A stretch of 48,480 bases of DNA from Bradyrhizobium sp. C9. GTDB lineage: Bacteria; Pseudomonadota; Alphaproteobacteria; Rhizobiales; Xanthobacteraceae. Positions 34,347 to 42,573 of the stretch are shown piece by piece. The notes below the pieces were generated by a model. It was not told the origin of the DNA. It saw nothing but the letters and a program-made list of their open reading frames with translations, and made no database searches. The stretch lies in NCBI RefSeq assembly GCF_002532045.1, contig NZ_NWTG01000040.1, positions 1-48,480 of the forward strand. The letters run 5' to 3'. The position numbers were made by a program, and so were the translations under genes. Each line of letters starts with the position of its first letter. Position 1 is the stretch's first letter.

Positions 34347-35110
34347 CAGTCCGTCCCCTCTTTCGGTGAGCGATGTTCGATGATGGCGGCAAGCGGCTCG
34401 GCGAGTCCGATCGTCGGCTTCGCATCAGGCCGGCGGAAGGTGCCGGCGACCGCTTTGCGCGGTTTGAGCACGGCAAGCGTCTCCGCCTGGCGCACGGCGG
34501 CCGCGACCGGATCGATCACGGGCACCGGAATGCGGTCGCGGACCTTCGCGGCAAGGCCGGCGAGCGGCGCGCCCGACAGGATGACGACGTCGGCGCCGTC
34601 CTGTTCGACCGCCTTGTTGGCGAGCGCGACCAGCAGCTCTTCCTTCTCGGCCTGGACCTCCGAGATCGACTGGAAGCTGCCGTCGAGCGCGCGGATGCCG
34701 GCGCAGCGCGCACCCAGCCCATGCATCGCGACGCACTCCTCGTACCAGGGCGCCAGCGCGCCGGCGAAGGTCACGATCGAGAACCGCCGCCCGAGCATGC
34801 AGGCGGTGAGCATCGCAGCCTCGGCCAAGCCGACCACCGGAAACGCGAACAGCTCGCGCGCGCCGAACAGGCCGGGATCGCCGAAGGCGGCGATGATGGC
34901 GGCATCGATGCCCGGGCCGGCCTCGGCCAGCATCTCCAGCGCGATCGCGCCGCCGATCTGTGCCTCGGCGCGCGTCGCAATATAAGGCACGCCGCGCGAG
35001 GCGGTCGCGGGCACCAGCTCGGTGCCGGCGGAGACCACCTTGCTGCCGGCGGCATGGAGCAGACCCGTCACCGCAGCTGTCGTGTTGGGATTGAGCAGCA
35101 GGATCTTCAT
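34346..35110 (-). CDS. Asp/Glu/hydantoin-racemase-fold protein lacking both catalytic cysteines
   Basis: The 254-residue protein has the two-lobed Asp/Glu/hydantoin racemase fold, starting MKILLLNPNT. In the family the bases are two cysteines in the ACFGDPG-type and GCAGM-type motifs. Here they read AAFGDPGL (A75) and SGAPLAGL (180-186), so both positions appear substituted. The remaining cysteines (104, 126, 136) lie elsewhere. It may therefore be a non-racemizing homologue such as a lyase, binding protein or altered isomerase. Its start overlaps the GntR stop by 4 bp (ATGA) and its stop overlaps the hydantoinase start by 1 bp, so it belongs to the same operon. Confidence 0.8.
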   Translation of the reverse strand: MKILLLNPNTTAAVTGLLHAAGSKVVSAGTELVPATASRGVPYIATRAEAQIGGAIALEMLAEAGPGIDAAIIAAFGDPGLFGARELFAFPVVGLAEAAMLTACMLGRRFSIVTFAGALAPWYEECVAMHGLGARCAGIRALDGSFQSISEVQAEKEELLVALANKAVEQDGADVVILSGAPLAGLAAKVRDRIPVPVIDPVAAAVRQAETLAVLKPRKAVAGTFRRPDAKPTIGLAEPLAAIIEHRSPKEGTD

Positions 35111-35913
35111 GGCGCAACATTCCTCGTCTTGCGGGCGCGCGGCTTCGCGGGAGCGTCCGGCACGGCCACGTCATCCCCTTTGCCATCCAGTGTCTCGGCG
35201 ACGATTTCACCGGTGCGACGCACATGGTGGGCCAGCATCTGCCCGGCCCGCGCTGCGTCGCGGCGCCTGAGCGCGGCCAGGATATCCTGGTGCTCGCGCA
35301 CCGATTCATCCCAACGCCCGAGCACCGAGAGCGCGAAGAAACGCGCCCGCTCGGCCCGCGCCAGCAACGCCTCGTGCGTCGCCTTCAGCACCGCGTTGCG
35401 AGCGAAGCCGACGATCGCCGAATGGATCTGCTGATTGGCTTGGAAATAGTCGCGCAGCTCGCCGCGGCCGTGATGCCACTCGATCTTGTCCTGCAGCGCG
35501 TCGAGCCGTTCGAAGTCGGCATCCTCCATGCGCAGCGCGGCGAGCTCGGCCGCGCAGCGCTCGATGCCGCTGACGGCCTCGAACAATTCGGTCAGCTCGG
35601 CGCGGCGGAACGGCGCCACCACGGCACTGTGGTTGAGCCTGAGTTCAACCAGGCCCTCGTTCGCCAATTGCTTCAGCGCCTCGCGCAGCGGGGTCCGCGA
35701 AATGCCGAGCGCATCCGACAGGTCCGCCTCGCCCAACGACTGTCCCGGCGCGAGTTCGCCGCGCACGATCATGGTGCGCAGCCGCGCAGCCGCCTGTTCA
35801 TGCAGTCCGACCCGCGGCACGCGCAGGCGGCGCCGCTGCTGCGCCGTGATGGCGCGCTTGGGTTCCTTGCTGCGTCTGGTGGTCTTGGCTTTGGTTTTTG
35901 CTTCAGTCACCAC
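35107..35913 (-). CDS. GntR-family regulator (FadR/FCD subfamily)
   Basis: The 268-residue regulator has a Lys/Arg-rich N-terminal extension, a winged helix-turn-helix (about 36-105; LGEADLSDALGISRTPLREAL) and a helical FCD effector domain (about 110-235) with metal/effector-binding residues typical of the subfamily (NQQIHSAIV, REHQDILAAL). It starts at GTG and overlaps the end of the upstream gene by 7 bp and the racemase-fold gene by 4 bp, so it is inside the operon it most likely controls. FCD regulators usually bind carboxylic-acid intermediates. An AT-rich dyad before the operon (38185-38199) is a candidate site. Confidence 0.9.
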   Translation of the reverse strand: MVTEAKTKAKTTRRSKEPKRAITAQQRRRLRVPRVGLHEQAAARLRTMIVRGELAPGQSLGEADLSDALGISRTPLREALKQLANEGLVELRLNHSAVVAPFRRAELTELFEAVSGIERCAAELAALRMEDADFERLDALQDKIEWHHGRGELRDYFQANQQIHSAIVGFARNAVLKATHEALLARAERARFFALSVLGRWDESVREHQDILAALRRRDAARAGQMLAHHVRRTGEIVAETLDGKGDDVAVPDAPAKPRARKTRNVAP

Positions 35914-36683
35914 ACGCCTTCATCGTCATGATCGGAGATCGCTGTCGCTGCGCGCAGATCGGGGTTGCTGAACAGGCTGCCCCAGCCGTGCACCCGCGAC
36001 GGGTCGCAGCCCACGGCGGTGAGACACGCCCACAGCGTGACCGCGATCGAATCCAGGACCGGCACGCCAAAACCGCGTTCCAGCCGTTCGGCAGCGCCGG
36101 CGCCGCGCATGTTGGTGCAGAGCACGACGGCGGCATCGCAGCCCTCGCGCACCACCTGCTCGATCAGGCCTTTGACCTCGGCCTCGCTGACCTCGGCAAA
36201 GGAGAAATTGTCCTGCAGCGACAGATGCCGCTCGGCGAAGCAGTGCAACCCCGCCGAATTCCAGTTGGCGATGATCTTGTCCTGCACATCCCTGCGATAC
36301 GGCGTCACCAGCCCGATGCGTTTGGCGCCGATCCGCCGCAACAGGTCGCGATAGGCCAGCACCGTCGTACAGGCCTTGATCCCGGTTTCCTTGGTGATCT
36401 GCTCGCACAGGCTCTCGTCGCGATCGAAGCCGAGCCAGCTGGCCGAGGTGCCGTTCCAGGCAATGACGTCGACCTTGGCATGGGCGAGCAATTCTGCCGC
36501 ACGAAGAATCTCGCTGGCGTCGAACTGGCGCAGCGCCTGCTCCGACAGCGCTATCTCGGTCACCTTGAAGCGCGAGAAATGCGCCGAAACGTCCTCGACG
36601 CCTGCCAGCATCGCGCAGGTGATCGGCTCGAGTGCGGTATTCGACGACGGCGTCAGCATGCCGAGCCGGACGTGACTTGTCAT
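35907..36683 (-). CDS. Arylmalonate decarboxylase / maleate isomerase-fold enzyme with a single catalytic cysteine
   Basis: The 258-residue protein belongs to the maleate cis-trans isomerase/arylmalonate decarboxylase part of the Asp/Glu racemase superfamily. The first catalytic position, Cys in maleate isomerases, is Gly here (G78 in AWNGTSASW); the second Cys is retained (C189 in VVLCTNMRG). One Cys with a GTS loop is exactly the state of arylmalonate decarboxylase, so decarboxylation or another one-cysteine reaction is more likely than maleate isomerization. The usual annotation is maleate isomerase; I regard that as unproven. It is the second gene of the operon, 52 bp after the MFS transporter gene. 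Confidence 0.8.
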   Translation of the reverse strand: MTSHVRLGMLTPSSNTALEPITCAMLAGVEDVSAHFSRFKVTEIALSEQALRQFDASEILRAAELLAHAKVDVIAWNGTSASWLGFDRDESLCEQITKETGIKACTTVLAYRDLLRRIGAKRIGLVTPYRRDVQDKIIANWNSAGLHCFAERHLSLQDNFSFAEVSEAEVKGLIEQVVREGCDAAVVLCTNMRGAGAAERLERGFGVPVLDSIAVTLWACLTAVGCDPSRVHGWGSLFSNPDLRAATAISDHDDEGVW

Positions 36684-36735
36684 TCGCTTGCCTCATCAAG
36701 CGGCCGAACCCCTGGCAGGGTTCGGCCGTCCTCGT

Positions 36736-38040
36736 TTAGACCGGGAGCTTGCGGCTGTAATCGATCAGGGTCGAGCAGATCAACAGCGCAATGCCCGCGG
36801 CGGCAAAATACATCAGGGCCAGGAAGTAGGAGCCGGTGGCCTGCACGATGAAGCCGACGATCAAGGGCGTCGTGATGCCGGCGATGTTGCCGCCGAGATT
36901 CATGCAGCCGCCGAGGAATCCCGACTTGCCGCGGCCCGCCAGCGCCGAGGGAATCGCCCAGTACATGCCGCACCAGCGCAGGAAAAACAGCGTCGTCGAC
37001 AGCAGCACCACGACCGCGACGGCGTTGGTGACGTAGGCGACGAGGAAGATCGAGACCGTCGCCATGATCGCCGCGATGCCGAACAGGGTGCGGAACACGG
37101 TGTTGGGCGACCCGCCCCGCGCGCGCCAGCCGTCGCCGATCCAGCCGCCGACCAGTTCACCGACGAAGCCTGCGAAGAAGATGATGAAGGATGCGCCGCC
37201 GAGCGCCTTGATATCGAAGCCGTGCACCTTGAACAGGTAGGTCGGCATCCAGGTCAGGAGGCCATAGAATGTGGTGTTGAAGAACATCCAGCCGAGGCAC
37301 ATGCACCAGACCGAGCGGAAGCGGAAATAGGCCATGCCGCTGGCGCCCGACGACGGCGGCGTCGCCGCGTCCTCGATCGCATGGGCCTCCTCGAGATAGC
37401 GCGCCTCGGCTTCATTGACCGACGGATGCTCGCGCGGCACGTTGCGGATGTAGTACCAGGCCAACAGCCCGCACAGCATGGTGCCGACGCCCGCGACGAC
37501 GAAGGCGACGCGCCAGGAGCTGAACGCCGCCATCAGCCAGGCGATCACGATCGAGCCGAGCGCAGCGCCGAGCGGCGCGCCGCCGTCGAGCAGCGTGGCG
37601 CCGCGGCCGCGTTCGGTCTGCGTCATCCAGATCGCGTTGAGCTTGCCGCCGGCCGGATAGATCGGCGCTTCCGACGCACCGAGCCCGAGCCGGGTCAGGA
37701 GCAGCAGCATCCAGCTGGTGGACAGCGCCGCCAGCGCCTGGAAGAAACCCCAGAACAGCGTTGCGAGGGCGATCACGATCCGCGGCTTGAAGCGGTCGGC
37801 GAGCATGCCGCCCGGCACCTGCATCAGCGCGTAGGTCCAGAAGAACGAGCTCAGGATCAGACCCTGCATCGCCGGATCGATATCGAACTCCTTGGCGATG
37901 ACGGGCATTGCGACCGAGAGCGAGGCGCGATCGATATAGTTGATCGAGATCAGGAACAGCATCAGCAGGAAGATCTTCCAGCGCACGCCGGAAGGCTTCG
38001 CCGCATCTGCCATTGCGATGGTGGACACCTGATCGCTCAT
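36736..38040 (-). CDS. MFS transporter of the anion:cation symporter type
   Basis: The 434-residue inner-membrane protein has about 12 spans. It matches the ACS family (hexuronate, galactonate, phthalate, organic anions): NYIDRASLSVAMPVIAKEF (about 34-52) is the helix-1 signature, GMLADRFKPR the loop motif, and GLGASEAPIYPAGGKLNAIW the helix-4 region. Transport of a carboxylate or other organic anion into the cell is likely. It is the first gene of the operon, so it should import the substrate of the downstream enzymes. Confidence 0.88.
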   Translation of the reverse strand: MSDQVSTIAMADAAKPSGVRWKIFLLMLFLISINYIDRASLSVAMPVIAKEFDIDPAMQGLILSSFFWTYALMQVPGGMLADRFKPRIVIALATLFWGFFQALAALSTSWMLLLLTRLGLGASEAPIYPAGGKLNAIWMTQTERGRGATLLDGGAPLGAALGSIVIAWLMAAFSSWRVAFVVAGVGTMLCGLLAWYYIRNVPREHPSVNEAEARYLEEAHAIEDAATPPSSGASGMAYFRFRSVWCMCLGWMFFNTTFYGLLTWMPTYLFKVHGFDIKALGGASFIIFFAGFVGELVGGWIGDGWRARGGSPNTVFRTLFGIAAIMATVSIFLVAYVTNAVAVVVLLSTTLFFLRWCGMYWAIPSALAGRGKSGFLGGCMNLGGNIAGITTPLIVGFIVQATGSYFLALMYFAAAGIALLICSTLIDYSRKLPV

Positions 38041-38361
38041 TGCTCGCTCCTCTGCCGGCAGATTGTTTTTGCCCTGGCACGACCCTCGTCATCGAAGGTC
38101 ATTGGCCCTCTCCTGCCCCGCGCGAAGTCTGCTTCAAGGCGGCCGGCACGACAAGCAGATTTTGAATTCTGCATGCAATTTTACATATCATATTGATATT
38201 TATCACGATTATTTGTTTTCGGCCTCGTTTTTGACCAGCCACTGGTGAGAAATTGGGCGTTGGGTCATACGCCCGAGCCAGCCAAATTCAGGGAATTGGC
38301 CCGGCGTTGCGGCTGCAGCGACCGCGCGCAACGGCGTTCCGCTCATTCCAAAAAAAGAGCA
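38041..38361. promoter_or_regulatory. AT-rich control region of the hydantoinase-type operon
   Basis: About 320 bp upstream of the operon start. Between 38150 and 38240 it is markedly AT-rich compared with the window and contains the dyad at 38185-38199. This is the expected location of the promoter and of the GntR operator. No gene is supported here. Confidence 0.5.
38185..38199. promoter_or_regulatory. AT-rich dyad ATATCA-TAT-TGATAT, candidate GntR operator
   Basis: A perfect 6-3-6 inverted repeat about 145 bp upstream of the MFS start codon. It lies in the only AT-rich patch of the region. The presence of a GntR regulator inside the operon makes it a candidate binding site. Confidence 0.45.
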
Positions 38362-38388
38362 GTCCGCGCTTCCCTAGGAAGCGCGGAC
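38362..38388 (-). terminator. Strong intrinsic terminator of the phosphonate operon
   Basis: On the minus strand the perfect 12-bp stem GTCCGCGCTTCC/GGAAGCGCGGAC with a 3-base loop is followed by TGCTCTTTTTT. It lies 30 bp after the stop of the OPA-type transporter gene and ends the operon. Confidence 0.93.
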
Positions 38389-38418
38389 CTGTCGTGCGCC
38401 AGTGATGCGGATCGCCCG

Positions 38419-39735
38419 TCAGCGCCGGATGAAGGCCGCCACCACCGCGCTGGAGGTCGCACAGACCGCGACCACAAGGAACACCAACGAGGTCTGGTTA
38501 TGCTTGTCCATGAAATGGCCGATGATCGGCTCGCCGAGACCTGCGAACAGATAGGCGAACGAGTTCATCACCCCGGTTGCGGTCCCTGCCCGCTTGTGGC
38601 CGACCAGATCCGGGCACAGCGCCCAGAACGAGGATTGCGGGCCATAGGTGAAGAAGCCGCACAGGAACAACACCGTCATGCCGAGATAGACCTCGGTGGT
38701 CGGGATCGCATACATACACAGCGCGGTGACCGCGGCGAGCACCATATAGAGCACGATGGCGAGGTAGCGGCGCGAGCCGAACACCTTGTCCGACACCCAG
38801 CCGTTGCTGAACGCGCCGACCGCCATGCCGACCGGTAGCGCGATGCTGATCCAGCGCGGATCGATCACCGAGGTGGCGCCGGCCTTGGCCCAGTTGCTGC
38901 CGAGGAAGTGCACCGGCACCCACACCAGCAGGCCGTAGCGCGCCGCGTTCTGGAAGCCGATCGAGACGCCGGCAACCAGCAGGCGCCAGTTCGACAGCAC
39001 CGCCTTGTAGCGCGCAAGCGAGCCCTCGTTGGCGTCGACCGCGGCCTCGGTTGCGGTGACGTCGTCGGCTTCGTCGTGCGGCGAGGCAAAACCCATGTCC
39101 TCGGGCTTCTCGCGCGCGATCAGATAGAACGCGATGCCGCCGAGCAGCAGCAGCACCACCGGAATGCGGAAGATCCAGCGCCAGTCGAGTTGGAAATAGC
39201 CGACCACCACCAGCGAGGTGACGAACGACAGCACCGAAGCGAGACCGGCCGCGAAGGTATAGAGCCCGTAGACCGTGCCGCGCTCGTGGCGGCCCCACCA
39301 GTTCGACAGCAGGCGGCTGCCGGGCGCCCATCCCATCGACTGGAAATAGCCGTTGATGCCCCAGAACGCGGTGAGGCTGACGATGCCGGTCGAAAGGCTG
39401 GTGGCCCAGTTCATGATGAAGGAGAGGATCGCGCCCGCGCTCATCACGCGGCGGCCGCCGAACTTGTCGCCGAGATTGCCGTTGATGGCCTGCCCGACCG
39501 CATAGCACCACAATAGCGCCGCGCTGGCCCAGCCCAGCGCTTCCTTGGTGACGCCGAACTCGGCCTGGATGCCGGGAATGGCGAAGCCGAAGGTTTGCCG
39601 GCCGGTGTAGAAGAACAGATAGCAGAACATCGCCGCGAACAGCATTCGCCACTGTGCGCGGCGGAACGATGTCGCAAGCTCCGGATTCTGGACTCCGACC
39701 GAGCCGACGCTCGACGGACTGAACGTGATCGACAT
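38419..39735 (-). CDS. OPA-type MFS transporter of the phosphonate cluster
   Basis: The 438-residue inner-membrane protein has about 12 spans and resembles the organophosphate:phosphate antiporter branch (GlpT/UhpT-like): FYTGRQTFGFAIPGIQAEFG near helix 1, GNLGDKFGGRRVM in the loop, and FFWGINGYFQSMGWAPG-like residues in helix 4 (TAFWGINGYFQSMGWAPGSR). OPA carriers import phosphorylated or phosphonate compounds in exchange for phosphate. It is the last gene of the phn operon with a GGGGAGG ribosome-binding site. Import of a C2 phosphonate is the natural inference from its neighbours. Confidence 0.82.
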   Translation of the reverse strand: MSITFSPSSVGSVGVQNPELATSFRRAQWRMLFAAMFCYLFFYTGRQTFGFAIPGIQAEFGVTKEALGWASAALLWCYAVGQAINGNLGDKFGGRRVMSAGAILSFIMNWATSLSTGIVSLTAFWGINGYFQSMGWAPGSRLLSNWWGRHERGTVYGLYTFAAGLASVLSFVTSLVVVGYFQLDWRWIFRIPVVLLLLGGIAFYLIAREKPEDMGFASPHDEADDVTATEAAVDANEGSLARYKAVLSNWRLLVAGVSIGFQNAARYGLLVWVPVHFLGSNWAKAGATSVIDPRWISIALPVGMAVGAFSNGWVSDKVFGSRRYLAIVLYMVLAAVTALCMYAIPTTEVYLGMTVLFLCGFFTYGPQSSFWALCPDLVGHKRAGTATGVMNSFAYLFAGLGEPIIGHFMDKHNQTSLVFLVVAVCATSSAVVAAFIRR

Positions 39736-39828
39736 TGCAGCCTCCCCTGATGATTGTTTTGTTGTTCACCCTCGGCCGCCGCGCTGTTGTTGTGCGCGTG
39801 CGGCCCTCCCTCGGATCGACGCGCGTCC

Positions 39829-41277
39829 CTAGACCGGCCAGGGCAGCGAATAGGTCTTGACGTTGGTGAAGCTCTTGATCGCCTCCTGCACGCCTTCCTT
39901 GTAGCCAAGGCCGGAGTCTTTAATTCCGCCGAACGGCGACATCTCGATCCGGTAGCCCGGCACTTCCCAGACGTTGACGGTGCCGACGTCGAGCTCGTTG
40001 ACGAACCGGGTGATGTAGTCGAGCCGGTTGGTGCAGACGCCGGACGACAGGCCGAATGCCGTCGCATTCGAAATCCGGATCACGCTCTCGATGTCGTTGG
40101 GCACGCGGATGATCGGGATCACCGGACCGAAGGTCTCCTGCATCACCAGCTCACTCGTGTAGGGAATCCGGTCGACCACCGTCGGAGGGTACAGCGCTCC
40201 GTTGCGGTCGTTGCCGTGCAACAGCTCGGCGCCGTCGGCGACCGCGGCGCTGACCCGGCGCTCGAACTCCTTGGCCGCGCCCTCATGGATCACGGTGCCG
40301 ACGTCGACGGTCGGGTCCATCGGATCGCCGCACTTCAGCTTGCGCGCTTTCTGCAGCACCAGGGCTGCGAAATCGTCGGCGACCGCCTCGACGCAGAGGA
40401 TGCGCTTCACCGCCGTGCAGCGCTGGCCGGAATTCTTGGTCGCGCCGGTGACCGCGAGCTCGGCCGCCTTTTCGAGATCGGCGTCCTCCATCACGATCAG
40501 GGGATCGTTGCCGCCGAGCTCGAGCACCAGGCGCTTGTAGCCCGCCCGATCGGCAATGTGCTTGCCGACCCTGACCGAGCCGGTGAAGGTGACGAGATCG
40601 GCGTCAGGATCGGTGATCATCGCGTCACCCATCGAATGCGGATTGCCCGTCACCACCGACAGCATCTCGGGCGGCAGCCCGGCTTCATAGAGCACGTCGG
40701 CGAGCGCGAGCGCGGTCAGCGGCGTCAGCTCGGTCGGCTTCAGCACGACGCGGTTGTTGGTGGCGATCGCCGGCGCGATCTTGTGGCTCACCATGTTGAG
40801 CGGATGGTTGAACGGCGTGATCGCCGAGATCGCGCCGAGCAGCGGCGTCCGCGTCGTGAAGATCTTGCGCGCCTTGCCCTGCGGGCTGATATCGCAGGAA
40901 AACGTCTCGCCGTCGTCTTGGATCGCGAGCTGCCCGGCGAACGAGTAGACGTCGTAGGCACGGCCGGCCTCGTAGAGCGAGTCCTTCCAGCAGAGGCCGG
41001 ACTCGGCGGTGATCAACCGCGCGAACTCCTCCTTGCGGCCTGCCAAAATCTCGGCGGTGCGCAGCAGGATGCGCTGGCGCTCGTAACGTGTCAGCTTCGG
41101 CTTGAACGCGGCGGCCCTGGCGAACGCGCTGCGCACATGCTCCGGCCGCGCGGCCGGAACGGTGCCCACCACCTTGTTGGTGTAGGGATTGAAAACCTCG
41201 ACATGCTCGTCGGTATCGACGAGGCTGCCTGCGATGCGCATCTGCTCATGGCGAACAGCCGGGCTCTGGATGTTCAT
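39829..41277 (-). CDS. phnY: Phosphonoacetaldehyde dehydrogenase PhnY
   Basis: The 482-residue NAD-dependent aldehyde dehydrogenase oxidises phosphonoacetaldehyde to phosphonoacetate. The fold motifs are ITPFNHPLNMV (about 153-163), FTGSVRVG (231-238), general base E253 in LELGGNDP, and catalytic C287 in SGQRCTAV. Location directly behind phnA and sequence similarity to the Sinorhizobium meliloti enzyme support PhnY rather than another ALDH. The start at 41277 is chosen because TTGAGGACACC precedes it; a GTG 9 codons upstream overlaps the phnA stop. The gap to phnA is 23 bp, so they form one operon. Confidence 0.92.
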   Translation of the reverse strand: MNIQSPAVRHEQMRIAGSLVDTDEHVEVFNPYTNKVVGTVPAARPEHVRSAFARAAAFKPKLTRYERQRILLRTAEILAGRKEEFARLITAESGLCWKDSLYEAGRAYDVYSFAGQLAIQDDGETFSCDISPQGKARKIFTTRTPLLGAISAITPFNHPLNMVSHKIAPAIATNNRVVLKPTELTPLTALALADVLYEAGLPPEMLSVVTGNPHSMGDAMITDPDADLVTFTGSVRVGKHIADRAGYKRLVLELGGNDPLIVMEDADLEKAAELAVTGATKNSGQRCTAVKRILCVEAVADDFAALVLQKARKLKCGDPMDPTVDVGTVIHEGAAKEFERRVSAAVADGAELLHGNDRNGALYPPTVVDRIPYTSELVMQETFGPVIPIIRVPNDIESVIRISNATAFGLSSGVCTNRLDYITRFVNELDVGTVNVWEVPGYRIEMSPFGGIKDSGLGYKEGVQEAIKSFTNVKTYSLPWPV

Positions 41278-41300
41278 GATGGTGTCCTCAAGTCCGGATG

Positions 41301-42545
41301 TCACTGGATGCGGTTGAGCGCGACGTCGAAGGCGTCGAAGTTGCGCAAGGCGTGACCGGCCGGCAGTACGATCCTGCGGTTGGCGATCAGCGGCACCCGC
41401 TGCTCGGTCAGTCCGCCATGCGAGCGCAGCGGCTCGGTCAGGCCGGACAGATCGTGGCGGGCTTCGCTGGTGCCGAGCACCTTGTGCCTGGTCGAGATCA
41501 CGACGATGTCGCCGATCCGGTCCGGCGGCAGCTCGAACCGGGCGCAGGCATCGTTGCGCGGCAGCGCCACCTCGACGCCCTTGATATCGCGTAGCCGCAT
41601 CAGCAACGTGTCGACGTCGGCGCCATCGGGCGTGTAGATCGTCGCGAACGAGCCGAGCGAGCCGTGATGGGCGACGTAGGGATCGGTGATCGGCAGGATC
41701 ACCCGCGCGGCGCCCTTGCCGGTCCAGTCGTCCATGACGTCCTGGAGGTAGATCACGTCGGGCCTGCCGTCGGGCAGGAACTTGTCGTTCATACCGTGAT
41801 CGGCGGTCGCCACGATGTTGCAGCCGAGCGCATCGAGCCTGGCAAGATAGCCGTCGATCATCGCGTAGAAATCGTTGGCGACCTTGGTGCCGAGCCCGAC
41901 CTTGTGCTGGATGTAGTCGGTGGTCGACAGGTACATCAAATCGGGACGATGCCGCTCGACCAGCTTGACGCCGGCCGCGAACACGAAGCGCGACAGGTCG
42001 GCCGAATAGACCTCGGGCAGCGGCAGGCCGACGAAGTCGAGCACGTTGTCGATGCCGTTGGCGGCCTTGGTCGCCTGATCGGCCTTCTCCGACGAGAAGG
42101 CGATGGCGCGGCCGCTCGCATAGTCGAGCCCATAGGCGAGCAGAGTGCGCAGCTTGTCCTTGGCGGTGACGGCGGCGACCTTGTAGCCGGCGTCATGGAC
42201 ACCGGACAGGATGGTCGGCGCGCGCAGGAATTTCGGATCGTTCATCATCACTTCGACGTCGTTCGCCGCGTCGTAGAAGTAATTGCCGGCGATGCCGTGC
42301 ACCGCGGGCGGCCGCCCGGTGATGATCGAAAGGTTGTTCGGATTGGTGAAGCTCGGGATCACGCTCGCGGCATGCACATGCGCGCCCTCCTTCATGAAGC
42401 GCGCGAAGGTCGGCGCGACGCCGGCCTCGATCGCCTGCTCGATATAGCCGGGCTCCGAACCGTCGAGGCAGATCACGACCGTCGGCCGCGCCGGCGCGTC
42501 GTAGCTGCGTCCGTTGACGGTGATGGTCTTGCGACTGTCTTGCAT
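41301..42545 (-). CDS. phnA: Phosphonoacetate hydrolase PhnA
   Basis: The 414-residue enzyme belongs to the alkaline phosphatase superfamily and cleaves the C-P bond of phosphonoacetate to acetate and phosphate. The nucleophile T67 lies in SFTNPNN and the first metal ligand D28 in CLDGSEP; other ligands are visible in STTDYIQHKVG (D and H), ATADHGMND (D, H) and RSHGGLTEQ (H). These match the Sinorhizobium PhnA structure closely. GGAGAG precedes the ATG at 42545; a GTG six codons earlier is less likely. It is the central gene of the cluster; note that this is the hydrolase PhnA, unrelated to the E. coli protein with the same symbol. Confidence 0.95.
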   Translation of the reverse strand: MQDSRKTITVNGRSYDAPARPTVVICLDGSEPGYIEQAIEAGVAPTFARFMKEGAHVHAASVIPSFTNPNNLSIITGRPPAVHGIAGNYFYDAANDVEVMMNDPKFLRAPTILSGVHDAGYKVAAVTAKDKLRTLLAYGLDYASGRAIAFSSEKADQATKAANGIDNVLDFVGLPLPEVYSADLSRFVFAAGVKLVERHRPDLMYLSTTDYIQHKVGLGTKVANDFYAMIDGYLARLDALGCNIVATADHGMNDKFLPDGRPDVIYLQDVMDDWTGKGAARVILPITDPYVAHHGSLGSFATIYTPDGADVDTLLMRLRDIKGVEVALPRNDACARFELPPDRIGDIVVISTRHKVLGTSEARHDLSGLTEPLRSHGGLTEQRVPLIANRRIVLPAGHALRNFDAFDVALNRIQ

Positions 42546-42573
42546 GATATCTCTCCGTGTCACTGCGCCGTCG

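Noticed and set aside
35907..36683. Simple assignment as maleate cis-trans isomerase
   Set aside because: The first catalytic cysteine is Gly; the family label alone would suggest a reaction that the active site may not support.
36736..38040. Assignment of the ACS-type MFS transporter to the phosphonate cluster
   Set aside because: The strong terminator at 38362-38388 and a 380-bp gap with its own AT-rich control region separate it from the phosphonate operon.
36688..38196. Long plus-strand frame opposite the ACS-type MFS gene
   Set aside because: Charged, Gln/Arg/His-rich product antisense to a protein with clear membrane spans.
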